64,000 nucleotides of DNA from the NCBI RefSeq assembly GCF_013350005.1, contig NZ_JABVWW010000011.1, forward strand, positions 34,661-98,660, read 5' to 3'. This DNA comes from Methylocystis silviterrae. GTDB taxonomy: Bacteria > Pseudomonadota > Alphaproteobacteria > Rhizobiales > Beijerinckiaceae. A model generated the notes under the pieces. The model searched no databases. It was not told the origin of the DNA and saw only the letters and a program-made list of their open reading frames with translations. Below are positions 52,516 through 60,001 of the stretch, piece by piece (positions within the stretch are counted from its first letter, which is position 1; each line of letters opens with the position of its first letter). The position numbers were made by a program, and so were the translations under genes.

Positions 52516-53397
52516 TTATTTTGGAGCGTCGCCGCGCGAACGTTCCGAGAGTTCGGAAACGAAGCGGCGCCAAAGCTGCGGCGCATTTTCGCCGAAAGCC
52601 GACTCGAATGACGGCCCGAACGGCCTGCCCGCTTCGAGCGCGCGAAGAAGCAGCAGGAACGCCGTCTCGTCGCGCATGCGCAGCCAGCCGACGAACATGC
52701 CCGCCTGCCGATAGGCGAGCCGCTGGCGCTGGGTGAGCGCATCGAGCTTCGGATCGCGCGGCGGTTCGCGCTCAAAGGCGAGCCCGGCGAAGTCGATCCA
52801 TCGACGCTCGTCGAGCACGACGCGATAGCCGTCAAGGATCGCCTGCGCGGCTTCGGCTTCGCTTACCCCCTCGGCGCCGCCGCCGTGCGACGCCATCACC
52901 GCGAGTCCTTCCGTGAACCATTGCGGCGGACGCGGCGCGCCAAGCGGCCGCCAGCCCGAAAGATGCACATGCGACAGCTCATGCGTGAGAACGCCTTCGA
53001 GGCGCTCGCGCTCCTTGCTGCAGAGCGTCGGCGACAACAGCGCGGCGCCGGCGCGCGTCACGGCGGCGATGCCGGGATCATCCATGGCGTTGGCGTTCGC
53101 GTAATTCTCGTAGGAGGCGTAAACGCCGACGATCGGCGGCTGCGCAAAGGGGCGTCCGTGCGCGGCCTCGATCTGCGCAATGGCGCGCGGCGCGATTTCC
53201 GCGACGGCTTCGGCGCAGGCCCGCGCCTCAGGCTCATAGTGAACGCGCGCATCGTCCGCGAAAGCGGGCAGTAGGCGAGGATCGTTCCAGGCGACGCGCG
53301 CGGCGAGGCGAAGGTCCGGTCGCAGCGCCAGCGCCAGCATGGCCGCTGCGATGAACGCCAATCCGAACCCCCAAGCCTTCGCCATGATACGCGGCAT
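52516..53397 (-). CDS. Membrane-anchored or exported gluzincin-type peptidase (peptidase MA-like)
   Basis: A 293-residue protein with a hydrophobic N-terminal segment (FGLAFIAAAMLALAL), probably a signal anchor. The zinc motif is LTHELSHVHLSG (HExxH) near residues 138-149, followed 20 residues later by WFTEGLAVMAS, whose glutamate is placed as the third ligand. This is the pattern of the peptidase MA-like gluzincins. The region before it is a helical domain (YASYENYANAN). Its substrate is unknown. It follows the small XRE regulator gene by 16 bases on the same strand and may share its transcript. Confidence 0.75.
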   Translation of the reverse strand: MPRIMAKAWGFGLAFIAAAMLALALRPDLRLAARVAWNDPRLLPAFADDARVHYEPEARACAEAVAEIAPRAIAQIEAAHGRPFAQPPIVGVYASYENYANANAMDDPGIAAVTRAGAALLSPTLCSKERERLEGVLTHELSHVHLSGWRPLGAPRPPQWFTEGLAVMASHGGGAEGVSEAEAAQAILDGYRVVLDERRWIDFAGLAFEREPPRDPKLDALTQRQRLAYRQAGMFVGWLRMRDETAFLLLLRALEAGRPFGPSFESAFGENAPQLWRRFVSELSERSRGDAPK

Positions 53398-53413
53398 GCC
53401 TGTCTCGCGACTG

Positions 53414-53632
53414 TTAGGCGGGTTTGTCGTCCGGCCGATATTCGAGAATGTCGCCCGGCTGACATTGCAGAATTTCGCAGATTTTTTCGAGCGTGTCGAA
53501 GCGCACGCCCTTCACCTTGCCAGACTTCAGCAGGCTCACATTCTGTTCGGCGATGCCGATTTGCGCGGCGAGATCGCGCGAGCGCATTTTGCGCTTCGCC
53601 AGCATCACGTCGAGATTGACGATGATCGGCAT
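53414..53632 (-). CDS. Small XRE/Cro-type transcriptional regulator
   Basis: A 72-residue single-domain helix-turn-helix protein: NLDVMLAKRKMRSRDLAAQIGIAEQNVSLLKSGKVKGVRF, then LEKICEILQCQPGDILEY. This is the YozG-like group that pairs with DUF2975 membrane proteins. Its ATG shares a base with the stop of that gene (TGATG), so the two are translationally coupled. The perfect palindrome upstream of the pair is a likely binding site for its dimer. Confidence 0.88.
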   Translation of the reverse strand: MPIIVNLDVMLAKRKMRSRDLAAQIGIAEQNVSLLKSGKVKGVRFDTLEKICEILQCQPGDILEYRPDDKPA

Positions 53633-54204
53633 CAGACGATCTGCGCGTTTTCATCGGCGATGTCGGCCGCCGTCTTCTGGATATGGGCGAGCGCGAGGAG
53701 CGTCGCGAGCAGCATGATTGTCGAAAGATCTTCAGGTCGCAGATAGACTGACACCATATGCGCGCCCGCCGCCTTATGCGCCGTGAGGATGAGCGATGTT
53801 AGCGGTCGCGCGGCGATATCGACGAGCGCCGCGATGAGGCCTGCCAGCGCAAGGCAGCGCAGCCATCCGGCCGCATCGGGCGTGAAGATGCGCCCCTCAA
53901 GATAGCCCGAGAACAGTCTCCAGCCGGCGTAGCAGGCGACGACGAGCAGCGTCCAGATCACGAAGCTGACGCCGAAGGCCGCGAGTCGCTGATCGGCGGA
54001 CAGGCCTTCGACATCGACCTTCAGCGACGCAAATCGGGAAACGACCAGCGACTCGTCGCTCCAGAACGTCGCGATCGTGAAGAGAATCCAGAGGCAATAG
54101 GCGACGAGCGCGAAGCGCAGCGTTTGGCAGAGCCAGCCGATACGGCGGCGCAGCGAGTCGAGGCGACGGTCGTCAAAGGAAGAAAGGGCAGGGAAGTCGG
54201 TCAT
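53632..54204 (-). CDS. DUF2975-family membrane protein
   Basis: A 190-residue protein with four membrane segments (about residues 27-50, 78-100, 116-136 and 158-176), followed by a short helical tail. It fits DUF2975, whose members nearly always precede a small XRE regulator as here. One plausible model is membrane sequestration or signalling to that regulator, but this is not shown. AAGGAG lies eight bases before the ATG at 54204, which decides against the longer frame. Confidence 0.82.
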   Translation of the reverse strand: MTDFPALSSFDDRRLDSLRRRIGWLCQTLRFALVAYCLWILFTIATFWSDESLVVSRFASLKVDVEGLSADQRLAAFGVSFVIWTLLVVACYAGWRLFSGYLEGRIFTPDAAGWLRCLALAGLIAALVDIAARPLTSLILTAHKAAGAHMVSVYLRPEDLSTIMLLATLLALAHIQKTAADIADENAQIV

Positions 54205-54243
54205 GGCGGTCTCCTTATGTCGCTTACGTTGACACAAGAAAAA

Positions 54244-54262
54244 TTTAATGTCAAACATTAAA
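54244..54262. promoter_or_regulatory. Perfect inverted repeat TTTAATGT-CAA-ACATTAAA, probable operator
   Basis: An 8-3-8 perfect palindrome in the 73-base gap between the divergent DUF2975-XRE unit and the lipoprotein gene at 54278. It stands 40 bases before the DUF2975 start and 15 bases before the lipoprotein start, a position that could control both. XRE autoregulation through it is an inference. Confidence 0.55.
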
Positions 54263-54277
54263 AACTAATCCAAAAAC

Positions 54278-54931
54278 ATGAGGCATTCTATGTCGTGCAT
54301 TGTTCGTCGCCTGTCTAGCCTGGCGCTCGCCGCCGCCATGCTTGCCGCCTGCAGCCATGTGCCGGTCTCAACCATGTGGGCGCTGCGCAATTTCGACGCC
54401 GCTTCCGTGGATCCGGCCGCGCTGCGCGCGGCGGTGCGACTGCCTGAAAGTTTCGAGCCGCAGAAGGGCGGCGTGACTCTGAAAATCGGCTGGTGGCGCG
54501 ACGGCCAAGAAAACGCGAAGCATGAGATGATTTTCGCGCTTAGGGAAACGACCGCGCCGGAAGACGTCGCGCCGCTTTCCGGCGAGCGGAAGGCCGGAAC
54601 GCGCCTCTATGCCTATCGCGTCGACCCGGCCGATTATGCGGCGATCCGCGCCCGGCAGAAGGAATTTCTGGAAGAGAAGGCGCGCGATCCCGGCAAGACG
54701 CATGGTTCCTTCGGCGTTGGCGCCGACGCCTGCCGGCGCGGCGACCTCCCGGAAGGTCCGCTGCTGACGACGACCTATTTGCGCACGCAGCCTTCGGGCC
54801 CCTATCTCACGGTGCTCAAGAATCTCGACATGCGCGAGGCGGCGACGAAGGAAAAGCCGCTCGATCAGCTCGTGCCGCCTTGCGAGAAATTCGCTAACCG
54901 CGCCGAGGCGCCGATGGTCGTAAACCGTTAG
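54278..54931 (+). CDS. Lipoprotein of unknown function
   Basis: A 217-residue protein with a basic lead and lipobox (LALAAAMLAACSHVP; acylated Cys near residue 25). The mature part contains TMWALRNFDAASVDPAALRAAVRLPE, which reads like a conserved family block, then a beta-rich domain. Two cysteines (DACRRGD and PPCEKF) may form a disulfide. The ATG at 54278 or one 12 bases later may start it. Regulation with the divergent XRE pair is possible through the shared palindrome. The 3' end overlaps that of carA by four bases. Confidence 0.72.
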   Translation: MRHSMSCIVRRLSSLALAAAMLAACSHVPVSTMWALRNFDAASVDPAALRAAVRLPESFEPQKGGVTLKIGWWRDGQENAKHEMIFALRETTAPEDVAPLSGERKAGTRLYAYRVDPADYAAIRARQKEFLEEKARDPGKTHGSFGVGADACRRGDLPEGPLLTTTYLRTQPSGPYLTVLKNLDMREAATKEKPLDQLVPPCEKFANRAEAPMVVNR

Positions 54932-56118
54932 GCCGCCCGCGCCTTCTCCATCATCTCGACGAAGCGGCGGAAAAGATAATGGCTGTCCTGCGGGCCGGGC
55001 GAGGCTTCGGGATGATGCTGCACCGAAAAGGCCGGGCGGTCGGTGAGCGCAATGCCGCAGTTCGAGCCGTCGAAAAGCGAACGATGCGTCTCGACGGCGT
55101 TTGCCGGCAGGCTGTCGCGATCGACCGCGAAGCCGTGATTCATCGAGACGATCTCGACCTTGCCGGTGGTGAAGTCCTTGACCGGGTGATTGGCGCCGTG
55201 ATGACCCTGCGGCATTTTCTTCGTCTTGGCGCCGACGGCGAGCGCCATCATCTGATGGCCGAGACAAATGCCGAAGGTCGGCACCTTCGCCGCGAGCAGG
55301 TCGCGGATCACCGGCGCGGCGTATTTACCGGTTTCGGCCGGATCGCCGGGACCGTTCGAGAGAAAGACGCCGTCGGGTTTGAGCGCCAGAATTTCCCCGC
55401 TTGTCGCGGTTGCCGGCGCGACCACCACTTCGCAATCCTGTTCGGCGAGAAGCCGCAGGATGTTGCGCTTCACGCCATAGTCGATCGCGACCACGCGATA
55501 CCTCGGCGCGCCGTTGCGCGCGCCATAGCCGCCGCCGAGTCGCCATGTCGTCTCGCGCCAGTCGTAGCGCTCCTTTGAACCGACGCTCGGCACCAGGTCC
55601 ATGCCGTCGATCCCCGGCCAGGCGGCGGCCCTGGCTTTCATCGCCGCAATGTCGAAGCAGCCATCCGGCGCATAGGCGATGAGGGCGTTCTGCATGCCGC
55701 GTTCGCGAATCAGCGTCGTCAGCGCGCGCGTGTCGATTCCGCACATCGCGACAACGCCGCGCGAGGCGAGCCAGTCGGCGAGCGGCTTCTGGGCGCGGAA
55801 ATTTGAAGGGTCGGTGCAGGGCGCGCCGAAGATGGCTCCGACCGCGCCGGCGCTCTTGTCGAGATCGACCGTTTCGATGTCTTCATCGTTGGTCCCGACA
55901 TTGCCGATGTGGGGGAAGGTGAAGGTGACGATCTGCGCGGCGTAGGACGGGTCCGTGAGGATTTCCTGATAGCCGGTCATGGCGGTGTTGAAGCAGACTT
56001 CGCCGACCGCTTCGCCAACGGCGCCGAGCCCATATCCTTCGATCACTTCTCCACTGGCGAGAACCAGCACGCCGGTGTGGAGGGGTTTCTTCCAGCCGTT
56101 ATCTTGATCGATGGTCAT
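54928..56118 (-). CDS. carA: Carbamoyl-phosphate synthase, small (glutaminase) subunit
   Basis: A 396-residue subunit that releases ammonia from glutamine for carbamoyl phosphate in arginine and pyrimidine synthesis. The N-terminal half has GEVCFNTAMTGYQEILTDPSYAAQIVTFTFPHIGNVG. The class I glutaminase half shows GVFLSNGPGDP, the nucleophile in PTFGICLGHQMMALAVG and the His/Glu pair in FSVQHHPEASPGP. I chose the ATG at 56118; the longer frame runs back through a REP-like repeat. carB is not adjacent. Confidence 0.96.
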   Translation of the reverse strand: MTIDQDNGWKKPLHTGVLVLASGEVIEGYGLGAVGEAVGEVCFNTAMTGYQEILTDPSYAAQIVTFTFPHIGNVGTNDEDIETVDLDKSAGAVGAIFGAPCTDPSNFRAQKPLADWLASRGVVAMCGIDTRALTTLIRERGMQNALIAYAPDGCFDIAAMKARAAAWPGIDGMDLVPSVGSKERYDWRETTWRLGGGYGARNGAPRYRVVAIDYGVKRNILRLLAEQDCEVVVAPATATSGEILALKPDGVFLSNGPGDPAETGKYAAPVIRDLLAAKVPTFGICLGHQMMALAVGAKTKKMPQGHHGANHPVKDFTTGKVEIVSMNHGFAVDRDSLPANAVETHRSLFDGSNCGIALTDRPAFSVQHHPEASPGPQDSHYLFRRFVEMMEKARAA

Positions 56119-56170
56119 ATAGGTCTCAGCTCTCCGGCGCGTCGCTGGCTTGACAGCGCTCTCGCCGCGC

Positions 56171-56244
56171 GTCATGGCCGGACTTGATCCGGCCATCCAC
56201 GGCCGCGGCGCCACGTGGATGCCCGCGACAAGCGCGGGCATGAC
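56171..56244. repeat. REP-like palindromic repeat (GTCATGGCCGG type)
   Basis: Outer ends GTCAT/ATGAC enclose two short inverted units, GGCCGGACTTGATCCGGCC and GCCCGCGACAAGCGCGGGC. The element is common in alphaproteobacterial genomes and yields spurious peptides when translated. It sits in the divergent gap between carA and yqeY. Confidence 0.85.
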
Positions 56245-56302
56245 GCGATTGGCTGTGGATGTAATGCATCCGCCCCGGAATTGGAAACCCCAAGGACACA
56301 AC

Positions 56303-56752
56303 ATGCGCGAGAAGATAGCGGCGGACCTTAAGACGGCGATGAAGGCGGGCGAGCGCGCCAAGGTCGACGCGCTGCGGCTCATCAACGCGGCGCTGAAGGA
56401 CAAGGACATCGAGGCGCGCGGCGCCGGCAAGACGCTGAGCGGCGACGACGAACTCGCGCTGCTGCAGAAGATGATCAAAAGCCGGCAGGAATCGCTGGAA
56501 ATCTATGAAAAAGCCGGGCGTGAGGATCTCGCGGGCAAGGAGCGCGGCGAGATCGCGATCATTTCCGCCTATTTGCCGCAGCAGCTCTCTGAAGCGGAAG
56601 TGGCGGAGGCCGTGAAGGCGGCGATCGCCGAGACCGGCGCGGCCTCGATCAAGGACATGGGCAAGGTCGTGGCTTCGCTCAAGGCCAAATACACGGGACG
56701 GATGGACTTCGGCAAAGCCAGCGCGGCGGTGAAGGCGGCGCTGTCGGGCTAG
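56303..56752 (+). CDS. yqeY: GatB/YqeY domain protein
   Basis: A 149-residue helical protein of the YqeY family, related to the tRNA-binding tail of GatB. It begins MREKIAADLKTAMKAGERAKVDALRLINAALKD. EEL-type block reads DDELALLQKMIKSRQESLEIYEKAGREDLA, and ISAYLPQQLSEAEV and MGKVVASLKAKYTGRMDFGKAS follow. AAGGA lies eight bases before the ATG. It is often found beside dnaG and rpoD in this order, but here a GC-rich repeat and thiD follow. Role is not settled. Confidence 0.92.
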   Translation: MREKIAADLKTAMKAGERAKVDALRLINAALKDKDIEARGAGKTLSGDDELALLQKMIKSRQESLEIYEKAGREDLAGKERGEIAIISAYLPQQLSEAEVAEAVKAAIAETGAASIKDMGKVVASLKAKYTGRMDFGKASAAVKAALSG

Positions 56753-56764
56753 AGGCCACCGGCG

Positions 56765-56936
56765 GGCCCCCTTCCGGCGCTTCGCGTCGCCTTCCCCCGC
56801 TAACGCGGGAGAAGGGAGAACGGCGCGATTCATGGCTTGCAACAAGAATTCGCGAGGCTGCAAGAATCTCCAGCGTTAATGACGGCGCAATCTGCGCCCT
56901 CTCCCGCGAAGCGGGGGAGGGCTGGGGAGGGGGCTA
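56765..56936. repeat. Pair of GC-rich hairpin repeats (CCCTCTCCC type), copy B
   Basis: Unit one (CTTCCCCCGCTAACGCGGGAGAAGGGAG, about 56791-56818) and unit two (CCCTCTCCCGCGAAGCGGGGGAGGGCTGGGGAGGGGG, from 56897) match the layout at 42475-42602. The right end again runs into the convergent-reading neighbour, and CTA at 56934-56936 is the TAG stop of thiD. Confidence 0.8.
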
Positions 56937-57737
56937 GCGCCACAGAGCGTAAAAATGGTGCGGCGGCCCGCGGCCCTCGCTCAATCGCAGCTGATCCGCC
57001 GCCTCCAGCGCGCCCTCCAGCCAGACCTTTGCTGCGGCGATGGCGTCGATCAGCGACGCGCCCTTGGCGAGTTCGCAAGCGATGGCCGACGACAGGGCGC
57101 AACCCGTTCCATGCGTGTTGCGCGTCGGGATGCGTCTCCCACGGAAGATGCGCCTCTCTCCTGCGGCGAAGAGAACGTCGACAGGTTCGCCCTCGAGATC
57201 GCCGCCCTTGACCAGCACCGCGTGGGCGTCGGCTGCGCAGAGGAGCCGCCCCTGCGCCGCCATCTCCTCGGCGCTGGTGGCGAGGGGCGTTTGCGTGAGC
57301 GCGCTCGCCTCATGGAGATTGGGCGTCACGAGCCGCGCCAAGGGCGGGAGGCTCGAGACCAACGCAGCCTTCAGCCCGGCCGAGGCGAGGCTGACGCCCT
57401 GCGTCGGAACCAAGACTGGGTCGAGCACGACGTTGCGCGCGCCGTGGCGCGCCAGCGTCTCGGCGACCGCCCGGGCGATGTCCGGCGTCGCCAGCATGCC
57501 AATCTTGATCGCGTCGGGAGCGATGTCCGACAGCACCGCCTCGATCTGCGCGGCGACGATCTCCGGCGCGACAGGATAGGAAGCGGTCACGCCCTGCGTG
57601 TTCTGCGCGGTGAGCGCCGTAATCGCCGCCATGCCGTAGCAGCCGAAGGCCGAGAAGATTTTCAGGTCCGCCTGCACGCCCGCGCCGCCGGAGGGGTCGG
57701 AGCCGGCGATGGAAAGCAATTTGGGGATGTGCGCCAT
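56934..57737 (-). CDS. thiD: Hydroxymethylpyrimidine/phosphomethylpyrimidine kinase
   Basis: A 267-residue ribokinase-fold enzyme with two phosphorylation steps in thiamine synthesis. Family blocks are LLSIAGSDPSGGAGVQADLKI at the N terminus, GCYGMAAITALTAQNTQGV, VLDPVLVPTQG, TPNLHEASALT and the anion-hole/catalytic TRNTHGTGCALSSAIACELAKG near residue 210. No TPP riboswitch is present; the gap to the upstream DUF4336 gene is 32 bases, which suggests one transcript. A hairpin repeat abuts its stop. Confidence 0.95.
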   Translation of the reverse strand: MAHIPKLLSIAGSDPSGGAGVQADLKIFSAFGCYGMAAITALTAQNTQGVTASYPVAPEIVAAQIEAVLSDIAPDAIKIGMLATPDIARAVAETLARHGARNVVLDPVLVPTQGVSLASAGLKAALVSSLPPLARLVTPNLHEASALTQTPLATSAEEMAAQGRLLCAADAHAVLVKGGDLEGEPVDVLFAAGERRIFRGRRIPTRNTHGTGCALSSAIACELAKGASLIDAIAAAKVWLEGALEAADQLRLSEGRGPPHHFYALWR

Positions 57738-57769
57738 CCCCGCAAATTAGCGCGGCGCGACTGGCTCCG

Positions 57770-58483
57770 TCACCTTCGCTCGGAGCCGACCCACGCCAGA
57801 GCGCCGCGCACAAATGCACTTGCGTTGGCGCTCGGCCACTCGCCATGCGCGATGACGGCCTGTTTGATCGGCCAGCCGAGGATTTTGTCGCGGGCGGCGC
57901 GCGCCGGCCCGCGGTCGAGGAAAGAGAGGCGCCATTCGAGCGGCGCGTGCGGCGCGGCGCGGGTGATCCCGTCGAGACGCGCGAGCCCTCGCCGCCACCA
58001 GCTCCAATGCGCGCAGAGAAATTCGTCGCTGAAGGCTTCGATCAAATCGGCGAAAATCGTGGAGCCCGACGGACGATGAAAAAAGACGATTTCATCCATC
58101 ATGAAAGAGCCGCGAAACCAGGCCTGATCGATAGCGCCGCCCCACTCAGGCGGCGGCGAATCCTGAAGCGGGGTTTCGAAGGCGAGTTCGGGACGGCGCT
58201 TTATCGTCGAAAGCGGCCCCCAGAGCTTCGCGTTGGGATAAGCTTCCTTCCACTCGCCAAGATAGAGATGGTGGAGCTTGTTGGGACTGACGAGATGCGC
58301 CACTCGGCCGAGCGCATCGACCTCGGCGCGCAACTCGGCGGAAAGTTTCACTGGCGACCATACCCAAAGCGCGCTGTCGGCGAACCGCGCGATCAGCATG
58401 CGCGTGGGGTAGGGGAAGCTGAAGAAGTCGACAATGTCGCCGTCGGCGAGCCAGAGCGAGTCACCGATTTGCTCAAGACCCAT
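57770..58483 (-). CDS. DUF4336-family protein (metallo-beta-lactamase-like fold)
   Basis: A 237-residue protein fitting DUF4336: LWLADGDIVDFFSFPYPTRMLIARF, ALWVWSPVKLSAELRAEVDALG, HLVSPNKLHHLYLGEWKEAYPNA, and ELIAHGEW-like end (KQAVIAHGEWPSANASAFV). Relatives are described as distant metallo-beta-lactamase-like proteins; only a partial metal-site set (HHLY and AHG) can be seen. It lies just upstream of thiD in the same direction. Function unknown. Confidence 0.82.
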   Translation of the reverse strand: MGLEQIGDSLWLADGDIVDFFSFPYPTRMLIARFADSALWVWSPVKLSAELRAEVDALGRVAHLVSPNKLHHLYLGEWKEAYPNAKLWGPLSTIKRRPELAFETPLQDSPPPEWGGAIDQAWFRGSFMMDEIVFFHRPSGSTIFADLIEAFSDEFLCAHWSWWRRGLARLDGITRAAPHAPLEWRLSFLDRGPARAARDKILGWPIKQAVIAHGEWPSANASAFVRGALAWVGSERR

Positions 58484-58597
58484 TGGCGTCTCCCGGTTCG
58501 CCCGAGACCACTCTTTTCAAACCCGATGTCTGATAGCAGCTCAACATGGCGCAAAGACGCCGCCTCAGCCGCTAGCGCGGCTCGAACCGAATGCCGA

Positions 58598-58933
58598 TCA
58601 GTGCAATGTGAGGCTTTGATGCAAGAGGTGCTCGCCACAGTTTTTCGGGCCGCGCGAAGACGCGATGATCCAGCGCATTAGCGCCGCATGTTCTGGCGTC
58701 GTGCCCGAGGCGGCAACGACCGAGACGCGTCCGCCCGGCCTGACGCGGAACGTCGCTTCTGCATATCCAGGATTAAGGCGCGTCGAATTAGGTGTGTGGC
58801 GTCTTATCGATTCCGCCAAAGCTGCGAAACAGGACGATTGGTCGCGCGCAGCGCCGCGATTGTCCGATGCAGATGCATCAAGGCCTGACAATGAAAGCAT
58901 GAACACGCCGAGGACAATGAGAGAAGGCTTCAT
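58598..58933 (-). CDS. Small exported protein resembling a TonB C-terminal fold
   Basis: A 111-residue protein with signal peptide (SLIVLGVFMLSLSGLDASA). The mature part, STRLNPGYAEATFRVRPGGRVSVVAASGTTPEHAALMRWIIASS, follows the pattern of TonB C-terminal domains (beta strand, GRV, turn, then AL helix), but there is no membrane anchor or proline linker. Two cysteines (SCFAAL and NCGEHL) could pair. Likeness is modest. Stand-alone gene between DUF4336 and the WD40 gene. Confidence 0.6.
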   Translation of the reverse strand: MKPSLIVLGVFMLSLSGLDASASDNRGAARDQSSCFAALAESIRRHTPNSTRLNPGYAEATFRVRPGGRVSVVAASGTTPEHAALMRWIIASSRGPKNCGEHLLHQSLTLH

Positions 58934-58994
58934 ACAAATTGCTCCTCATGTGAACTTCTCGAAGCAAATCTATTTTTCCTTACGCCTCGGCCGG

Positions 58995-59999
58995 TCACGC
59001 CTTCGGCAGGCTCAGCACGCCGGCGTCGCCGTTCTCCGCGCCGAAGGCGAGACGCGCGCCTTTCTCGTCCCAGGCCAGCGCGCTGATCCGCGCGCGGTCA
59101 TCATCCTGGGCCGGACGGCGAACCAGAATCTCTGATCCGTCCGAAAGCCGCGCCAGCATGATCAGGCCGTCGTCGTAGCCGATCGCCAAGACCAAAGCGG
59201 CGGGATGGAAGGCGACGCGCGTCACGATCGCCGAATGCACGCCGCATTCGCGCGGCGCCTGGCCCATTGGACCATCCTTGCCCGAAAAGGGCCAGACGAT
59301 GCAGGCGTCGGCGCCCGAGGTGGCCAGCCATTTCCCGTCATGCGACCAGGAGAAGCTGCGCGTTTTTCCGGGATATCCGGCCATGCGCATGTGCTTGGAA
59401 TCGGCGAGACGCCAGCCGTGCAGCATATTCTCCTGCATCGAGGTGACGAGGAAGCGCCCGTCGGGAGAGATCGTGGCGTCAAGGTGCGAGCCGGCCCAGT
59501 CGAGCGCTTCCGGCTTGCCGGCGTTCGGAAACCAGAGGGTCGCGCCGCCGTAATGCGCGATCGCCAGCCGGTAGCCTTTGGGGAAGAAGGCGAGGCCGCG
59601 CGAGGTCGACGGCAGATCCAGCGACTTCGCGTCGCCCTTGGCCGAGCGTGCTCGCGCCACCTTTCCTGCTGTCCACGCCACTGCGCCCCCACGCGCGGCG
59701 ACGGCGTCGATCCATTTGCCCTTTTCGTCGCCGATGACTTCGACGCCGCCTTTCGCGTCGGTCGCCACAACGCGCCCGTCGTCTCCGCCGGTGACGAGCC
59801 GGTCGCCGTCCTGCGCGACGACGAGGATGGCCGCGTCTTGATGGGCCGGAATGCGGCGTCCCTCGGCGCCGTCGCCGAAATGCAGCGTCCCGTCGGCGAG
59901 CGCGAAGACCGGCGCGCCGCCGAGGAACGCCGCGGCTGCGACAGGCTCACGAAGCCCGAGGGATTCGACTTTGTCGACGAGCGTGGGAGACAGCGTCAC
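58995..59999 (-). CDS. WD40-repeat beta-propeller protein
   Basis: A 334-residue cytoplasmic protein, no signal peptide. About seven WD40-like repeats are visible. Examples are RLVTGGDDGRVVATDAKGG, LDATISPDGRFLVTSMQENMLHGWRL, TRSFSWSHDGKWLATSGADACIVWPF and ISALAWDEKGARLAFGAENGDAGVLSL. Start is a GTG two bases after the stop of the upstream O-antigen-ligase-like gene, so the two are translationally linked. WD40 proteins are usually scaffolds; the partner here may be that membrane protein. Exact role unknown. Confidence 0.82.
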   Translation of the reverse strand: MTLSPTLVDKVESLGLREPVAAAAFLGGAPVFALADGTLHFGDGAEGRRIPAHQDAAILVVAQDGDRLVTGGDDGRVVATDAKGGVEVIGDEKGKWIDAVAARGGAVAWTAGKVARARSAKGDAKSLDLPSTSRGLAFFPKGYRLAIAHYGGATLWFPNAGKPEALDWAGSHLDATISPDGRFLVTSMQENMLHGWRLADSKHMRMAGYPGKTRSFSWSHDGKWLATSGADACIVWPFSGKDGPMGQAPRECGVHSAIVTRVAFHPAALVLAIGYDDGLIMLARLSDGSEILVRRPAQDDDRARISALAWDEKGARLAFGAENGDAGVLSLPKA

Positions 60000-60001
60000 G
60001 G

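Noticed and set aside
56164..56260. Peptide-like translations through the carA/yqeY gap
   Set aside because: They come from a REP-like repeat that gives well-known spurious peptides in many alphaproteobacteria.
57738..57769. TPP riboswitch before thiD
   Set aside because: Only 32 bases separate thiD from the gene upstream, too few for the element.
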